The notes below the pieces were generated by a model that worked only from the letters and a program-made list of their open reading frames with translations, searched no databases and had not been told where the DNA came from. This document shows positions 60,483-64,000 of a stretch of DNA of 64,000 nucleotides, in pieces. The stretch is from NCBI RefSeq assembly GCF_035998675.1, contig NZ_DASYHI010000024.1:124001-188000 (forward strand). The letters run 5' to 3'. The translations under genes and the position numbers were made by a program. Each line of letters starts with the position of its first letter. Position 1 is the stretch's first letter. This DNA comes from Telluribacter sp035998675. Lineage in GTDB: Bacteria; Bacteroidota; Bacteroidia; Cytophagales; Spirosomataceae.

Positions 60483-61787
60483 TTATTGAAGCCACTTGTC
60501 AAACCACGCGAAAGCATCGGTTTGCATGGCCACATCAAACTTATGGTCACCGTCGTAGAACTGGCCCTGGTAGGCATCGCCCGCGCCGGCGAGCGTATAT
60601 ACTTCCCGCAGAATAGCGTCGGCTTTCTGCATTTCGGCCCCTGTAAATAGCCGGTCCTGGTTGTTGCTCTGTACCATTACGGGCAGTGGCACGCGCAGTC
60701 CGAGTATTTCCGGAAACTCCAGGTAGTTGGGTAGTAGCGGAGTGTACGTCATCCAGGTATGCGTATAGGCTTTGTGGAGCAGGAAATCGTTCCAGGTAGA
60801 CATAAATCCCACACAGACCGCGCATTTGATACGCTCGTCGAGCCCCGCCAGATACACCGTCCGCAGGCCACCTCCCGATAGCCCGGCACAACCCAGCCGC
60901 TTTGGATCTACGTCGGGCCGTTGGCTCAGCAGGGTCAGCGCCATCTGATCCTCGGCCAGTACCACGCCCGGCCAGGTAGTTCCGGCACAAAATAACGACT
61001 TGGACACCACGTGCTCGTGGCTGGATGACCAGGCGTTGTAGGCGTCTATCTCTTCCTGCGTGGTAATTTCTGCGTCAGTTTTCGCCCCGGTTTTAGGCAT
61101 CCCCCAGCTGATTCCTGCCACATCCTCGTAATGGGCCCGGCGGCTGCCAAACAGAAAGGCATCCGGCACCAGCACCACGTAGCCACGTTTGGCTACTTCG
61201 TTGGCCCAGGCCCTGCCTTCGTAGTACCCCGCCTGATGCTCGCGCATATGGGGGTCCTGCTGGTCGGAGGTGCGGGTAATTTTGGCGTAGCCGTAGTATT
61301 TTTCCCCGCTATGATCGTGCAGCGCCAGTAGGGCGGGCAGGGGTTTTTGAGTCCCCTCGGGTTTTAAGAGCAAGGCTTTGGTAGGTCGGCCGTAGGGTAG
61401 TTGCCACGCTAATTCTTCAATTTCCAGCCCATCGTATACATACCGCTTCACCACTGTCACAGCAGGTACCTGGCTGATTGCTGCACTCGCCACCAGTTCT
61501 TTTACCTTAGGCAAAGCTTCCTTTTTCCAGGCGCTCAATTTCTTTTTGGGTGTGGCCCGCAGGGATAGCCTGGGTGGATCGGCCCGCAGTCCGGCGGCCC
61601 AGCTGCCGTAGTTGCCAATGATACTTTGTGAACTATCCATAACCGGCACAGGAGGTTGAATTAAAGGAGAAGACACCTCTACTGGATTGGATTCGGCTCC
61701 AAAAAACGGAGCAACGGCCAGACCTACTGAGGACTTCATAAAGCCACGACGGGTAAAAGACCAGGAAGGATGAGGTTCTTTTTCCAT
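60483..61787 (-). CDS. Tat-exported alpha/beta hydrolase (acetyl-xylan-esterase/dienelactone-hydrolase-like)
   Basis: A 434-residue protein with a twin-arginine signal (SFTRRGFMKSSVGLAVAPFFG). The catalytic part has the lid-bearing alpha/beta hydrolase layout of carbohydrate esterase or abhydrolase 7 families: LLALHDHSGEKYYG near the oxyanion hole, the nucleophile elbow GCAGLSGGGLRTV, and the late DGDHKFD containing the catalytic His. It probably deacylates or cleaves a polymer or small ester in the periplasm. The substrate is unknown. It faces MITE-like copy 2 at its 3' end. Confidence 0.85.
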   Translation of the reverse strand: MEKEPHPSWSFTRRGFMKSSVGLAVAPFFGAESNPVEVSSPLIQPPVPVMDSSQSIIGNYGSWAAGLRADPPRLSLRATPKKKLSAWKKEALPKVKELVASAAISQVPAVTVVKRYVYDGLEIEELAWQLPYGRPTKALLLKPEGTQKPLPALLALHDHSGEKYYGYAKITRTSDQQDPHMREHQAGYYEGRAWANEVAKRGYVVLVPDAFLFGSRRAHYEDVAGISWGMPKTGAKTDAEITTQEEIDAYNAWSSSHEHVVSKSLFCAGTTWPGVVLAEDQMALTLLSQRPDVDPKRLGCAGLSGGGLRTVYLAGLDERIKCAVCVGFMSTWNDFLLHKAYTHTWMTYTPLLPNYLEFPEILGLRVPLPVMVQSNNQDRLFTGAEMQKADAILREVYTLAGAGDAYQGQFYDGDHKFDVAMQTDAFAWFDKWLQ

Positions 61788-62047
61788 GAGTATTTCTAGT
61801 AAAAGAACCCGTACCCAAAAAGCTAACGTAATGCCTCCTTCTTCTCCGCGAGCGCGTCAGGTTTCATCGCTGGATTGCCGAAAGCGATCCCTGCGACTAT
61901 ACCTACTATACTGGCGCGGAAACCGTATATTAGCGGATAGCTCCACAGCCACTTTATTGGATGCCGTAAAAACAGCTATTGACAACGGAGCCGGAAGACG
62001 ATTACAAAATGATACACAACAATTTGGCAGTTTACAACCAACTACCC

Positions 62048-62464
62048 ATGCGAACCTGTGTAACTAAGCTCCTGCTGCTTGGTCTGCTGGCAGGGGTACC
62101 TGGGTGCGGGCGACACGATGATATTAATAAGACCTACGTATTTGAAGATTTTACCAAAGCTTACCAAATCAGGCATGTGCCTATGGTTGGGAATAAGTAT
62201 ACAGTGAAAGTAGAAGGTGCTTTCGATGGTAAGCTCAATATAAGGGTAGAATGCCTTTCAAGTCCGGATTTTCCATTCGATGCTAAATACAAACAATCGT
62301 CCTGTTTTAAGGAAAGTAAAGTATATACAGATTCGGTAAGAATAGATATAAATAACATGGAAATTTACCAGGCTGACCTTGCTCATAACACCTACATCTA
62401 CCCCAACACTGCCCGGCGGGGCAAGGTGACGGTGACAATTAAGGAGTGGACGCCGCAAGATTAG
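62048..62464 (+). CDS. hypothetical lipoprotein
   Basis: A 138-residue protein from the ATG at 62048, which gives a clean lipoprotein signal (MRTCVTKLLLLGLLAGVPGC, lipobox GVPGC). Upstream in-frame ATGs only add a non-signal extension. The mature part is a small beta-rich domain (KTYVFEDFTKAYQIRHVPMV, YTVKVEGAFDGKLNIRVECL, quoted separately), with Cys pairs CLSSPDFPF and SSCFKES. I recognise no family. The 260 bp before it hold no supported gene. A strong bidirectional terminator follows. Confidence 0.65.
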   Translation: MRTCVTKLLLLGLLAGVPGCGRHDDINKTYVFEDFTKAYQIRHVPMVGNKYTVKVEGAFDGKLNIRVECLSSPDFPFDAKYKQSSCFKESKVYTDSVRIDINNMEIYQADLAHNTYIYPNTARRGKVTVTIKEWTPQD

Positions 62465-62478
62465 GTCTTATTAGTCAA

Positions 62479-62518
62479 AAGTGAGCCGCCGAGTAGTTGC
62501 TTACTCGGCGGCTCACTT
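62479..62518. terminator. bidirectional terminator before the symporter gene
   Basis: AAGTGAGCCGCCGAGTA pairs with TACTCGGCGGCTCACTT, 17 bp arms around a 6-nt loop, between convergent genes. The T run is short (TCTAAAA), but the stem is very stable. Confidence 0.85.
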
Positions 62519-62548
62519 CTAAAATCGCCATTGTTAACAATCATGTAC

Positions 62549-63937
62549 CTACTCCTCTACCAGCTCCGGTACCGTCTTTTTCCCCACCAGTACCCCTACA
62601 ACCATGCCGGCTATACTGGCGAGTAAACCGTAGATCATAGGCGGGTACTCTGTTTCCAGCCACACGCAGGCCAGCCACACCACCAGCCCCACACTCATGG
62701 ACAGCAGGCAACCCAGCAAATTGGCCCGCTGCCAGTAGAAGCCCGCCGCCAGGGGTACAAACAGCGACACCAGACTGAAGGCCGACGATTCACTAACCAG
62801 TTCAAAGATACTTTCGCGGGTAGTAGCCATCACGATACAGACTACCGTAATAGCCAGAATACCTACCCTTATGACGAGCAGCAACTGACGGTCCGACAGG
62901 TCGGGACGAAAGAACTTGACAATGTTTTCGCCCAGTACCGCCGCCGGGGCCAGGATAGCGCTACTGGTGGTACTCAGAATAGCCGATACCAGGGCGCCGA
63001 AGAACAGGATCTGCAGGGGCATGGCCGTATGCAAAAGGACCATGTTCGGGATAATCATTTGCGAATCTTTTTCAAGCTCCGGATACAACAGGTGCCCGCA
63101 CAGGCCGATGAACAGAGGCAGCAGCGCGATGGTCAGGTACATAAAGGACGACAGCAGCGACGCCCGCACCGACACGTCCGCCGACTTAGCTGCCATGACC
63201 CGCTGAAATACATCCTGCTGCGGAATGGAGCCGAGGCCAATCGTAATCCAGGCGGCAAAGTACTCTACCGAACCCTTGAAAGTCCAGTCGGGATAAAAAC
63301 GGAAGAAACCATCGGGCATCTGGTTGATCAGGGGGCTTAGTCCTCCTACTTTCTGGTACAGTACTACCGACACGAAAACAAGCCCCCCGATAATCATGAG
63401 CGTCTGCAGGAAATCGGTAATGGAAATGGACCACATTCCGCCCATCAGCGTATACAGGATTACTACTAACGAGCTAAGCAATATACAGTCAGTGAGCGAC
63501 CAGCCCAGCACAACCTTTAACACAATACCCATGGCTATAAGCTGCGCCGCTATCCAGCTGAAGTAGGAAGGGATAATCAGCAGGGCCGAAAGCAGCTCGG
63601 CGGGCCGACCGAAGCGTAACCGAAAGAAATCACAGAACGTGATGATGTTCATCCGGTAGAAGCGACGGGCAAAGAAAATTCCCACCAGAAACAGACACAG
63701 CGCCGCTCCGAAGGGGTCTTCGATAATACCCAGTACCCCGTTTTTAATAAATTCGCCCGGTGCGCCCATAATCGTCTCCGAGCCAAACCAGGTGGCAAAG
63801 GTAGCCGAGGCTGCCAGTACCAGCGGGAGCCGCCGCCCCGCCAGAATGAAGTCCTGCGTGGTAGTTACCCGCCGCGATGCCCACATACCTATACCAAGGT
63901 TGAGCAGCAGGTATATGATTATGGAAACAGCTAACAT
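62549..63937 (-). CDS. sodium:solute symporter (SSS family)
   Basis: LeuT-fold inner-membrane symporter of 462 residues with about 13 helices. It shows SSS features: MWASRRVTTTQDFILAGRRLP early on, FATWFGSETIMGAPGEF in helix 2, the GGMWSISITDFLQTLMIIGG helix, SIPQQDVFQRVMAAKSADVS (the conserved QxxxQRxxAA motif) and STTSSAILAPAAVLGENI near the second sodium site. It imports an organic solute with Na+. Sugar, amino acid or carboxylate cannot be told from sequence, and the neighbours give no hint. The gene begins 63 bp from the window end. Confidence 0.93.
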   Translation of the reverse strand: MLAVSIIIYLLLNLGIGMWASRRVTTTQDFILAGRRLPLVLAASATFATWFGSETIMGAPGEFIKNGVLGIIEDPFGAALCLFLVGIFFARRFYRMNIITFCDFFRLRFGRPAELLSALLIIPSYFSWIAAQLIAMGIVLKVVLGWSLTDCILLSSLVVILYTLMGGMWSISITDFLQTLMIIGGLVFVSVVLYQKVGGLSPLINQMPDGFFRFYPDWTFKGSVEYFAAWITIGLGSIPQQDVFQRVMAAKSADVSVRASLLSSFMYLTIALLPLFIGLCGHLLYPELEKDSQMIIPNMVLLHTAMPLQILFFGALVSAILSTTSSAILAPAAVLGENIVKFFRPDLSDRQLLLVIRVGILAITVVCIVMATTRESIFELVSESSAFSLVSLFVPLAAGFYWQRANLLGCLLSMSVGLVVWLACVWLETEYPPMIYGLLASIAGMVVGVLVGKKTVPELVEE

Positions 63938-64000
63938 GGATAGACAAAAGGAGGATACCGGAAACAGCCTGCAAACAAAAGGACTGGGAAACTTATTTGC

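Noticed and set aside
61786..62067. 93-codon plus-strand frame between the Tat hydrolase and the lipoprotein gene
   Set aside because: Basic, low-complexity start and overlap with the lipoprotein signal peptide; no coding signs.
1..64000. CRISPR arrays, tRNA or rRNA genes, complete insertion sequences or prophage genes
   Set aside because: No regularly spaced repeats, no tRNA-like arms with CCA-type ends and no transposase, integrase or phage structural frames were seen.

Overview
The window is chromosomal DNA of a free-living Bacteroidota bacterium, most likely Cytophagales (Spirosomataceae/Cytophagaceae type). The signs are a SusC/SusD pair behind an ECF sigma/FecR switch, a PorE-like OmpA protein and a gliding-motility type (CHU_C) C-terminal domain that point to type IX secretion, promoters of the TAnnTTTG type, and many secreted lipoproteins. 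No rRNA, tRNA, CRISPR array, prophage or complete insertion sequence was found. The tetranucleotide GTAC is strikingly common in the coding DNA (16 by hand count in 30721-31320), but scarce in AT-rich genes and gaps.

Layout. 1-10 kb: truncated oligopeptidase B, M28 peptidase, PorE-like protein, AT-rich hypothetical gene, ispE with an in-frame repeat, an orphan cytochrome oxidase subunit III and an alpha/beta hydrolase. 10-14 kb: minus-strand operon of a cNMP-domain histidine kinase, a receiver-flavoprotein fusion and a bestrophin channel. 14-22 kb: GH32 enzyme; a five-gene operon of ECF sigma, a predicted dual-membrane-spanning anti-sigma, Rieske protein, DUF5777 barrel and YceI protein; then ribBA with a GNAT gene. 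22-30 kb: CHU_C surface protein, ybaB, glycosyltransferase, PspC, cspA, lysS, a PadR module and fpg. 30-33 kb: VapBC-type toxin-antitoxin and a P1 peptidase gene whose 3' end is duplicated around an AT-rich nucleotidyltransferase cassette.

33-48 kb: Nramp-related transporter without the canonical metal motif, then a carbohydrate-uptake locus: ECF sigma, FecR, SusC with STN domain, SusD and two sulfatases, followed by tandem duplicated lipoproteins, a decayed gene and a third sulfatase. The logic is outer-membrane ligand sensing through SusC STN to FecR and sigma, uptake by SusCD, and desulfation in the periplasm. 48-55 kb: a three-gene glycosyltransferase operon (polyprenyl-phosphate sugar synthase-like, processive GT2, GT-C), a DUF2520 oxidoreductase, an AGE-family epimerase and a KdsC-like phosphatase. 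55-64 kb: sbcDC, an orphan DUF433 antitoxin, a lipoprotein gene bracketed by two copies of a MITE-like palindromic element, a Tat-exported hydrolase, another lipoprotein and a sodium:solute symporter.

The most promising candidates for less-described biology are the sigma/dual-membrane anti-sigma/Rieske/DUF5777/YceI operon, the kinase/receiver-flavoprotein/bestrophin operon, the cassette in the P1 peptidase 3' end, the paired MITE-like elements, and a family of purine-rich palindromic repeats that has entered protein-coding genes in frame.
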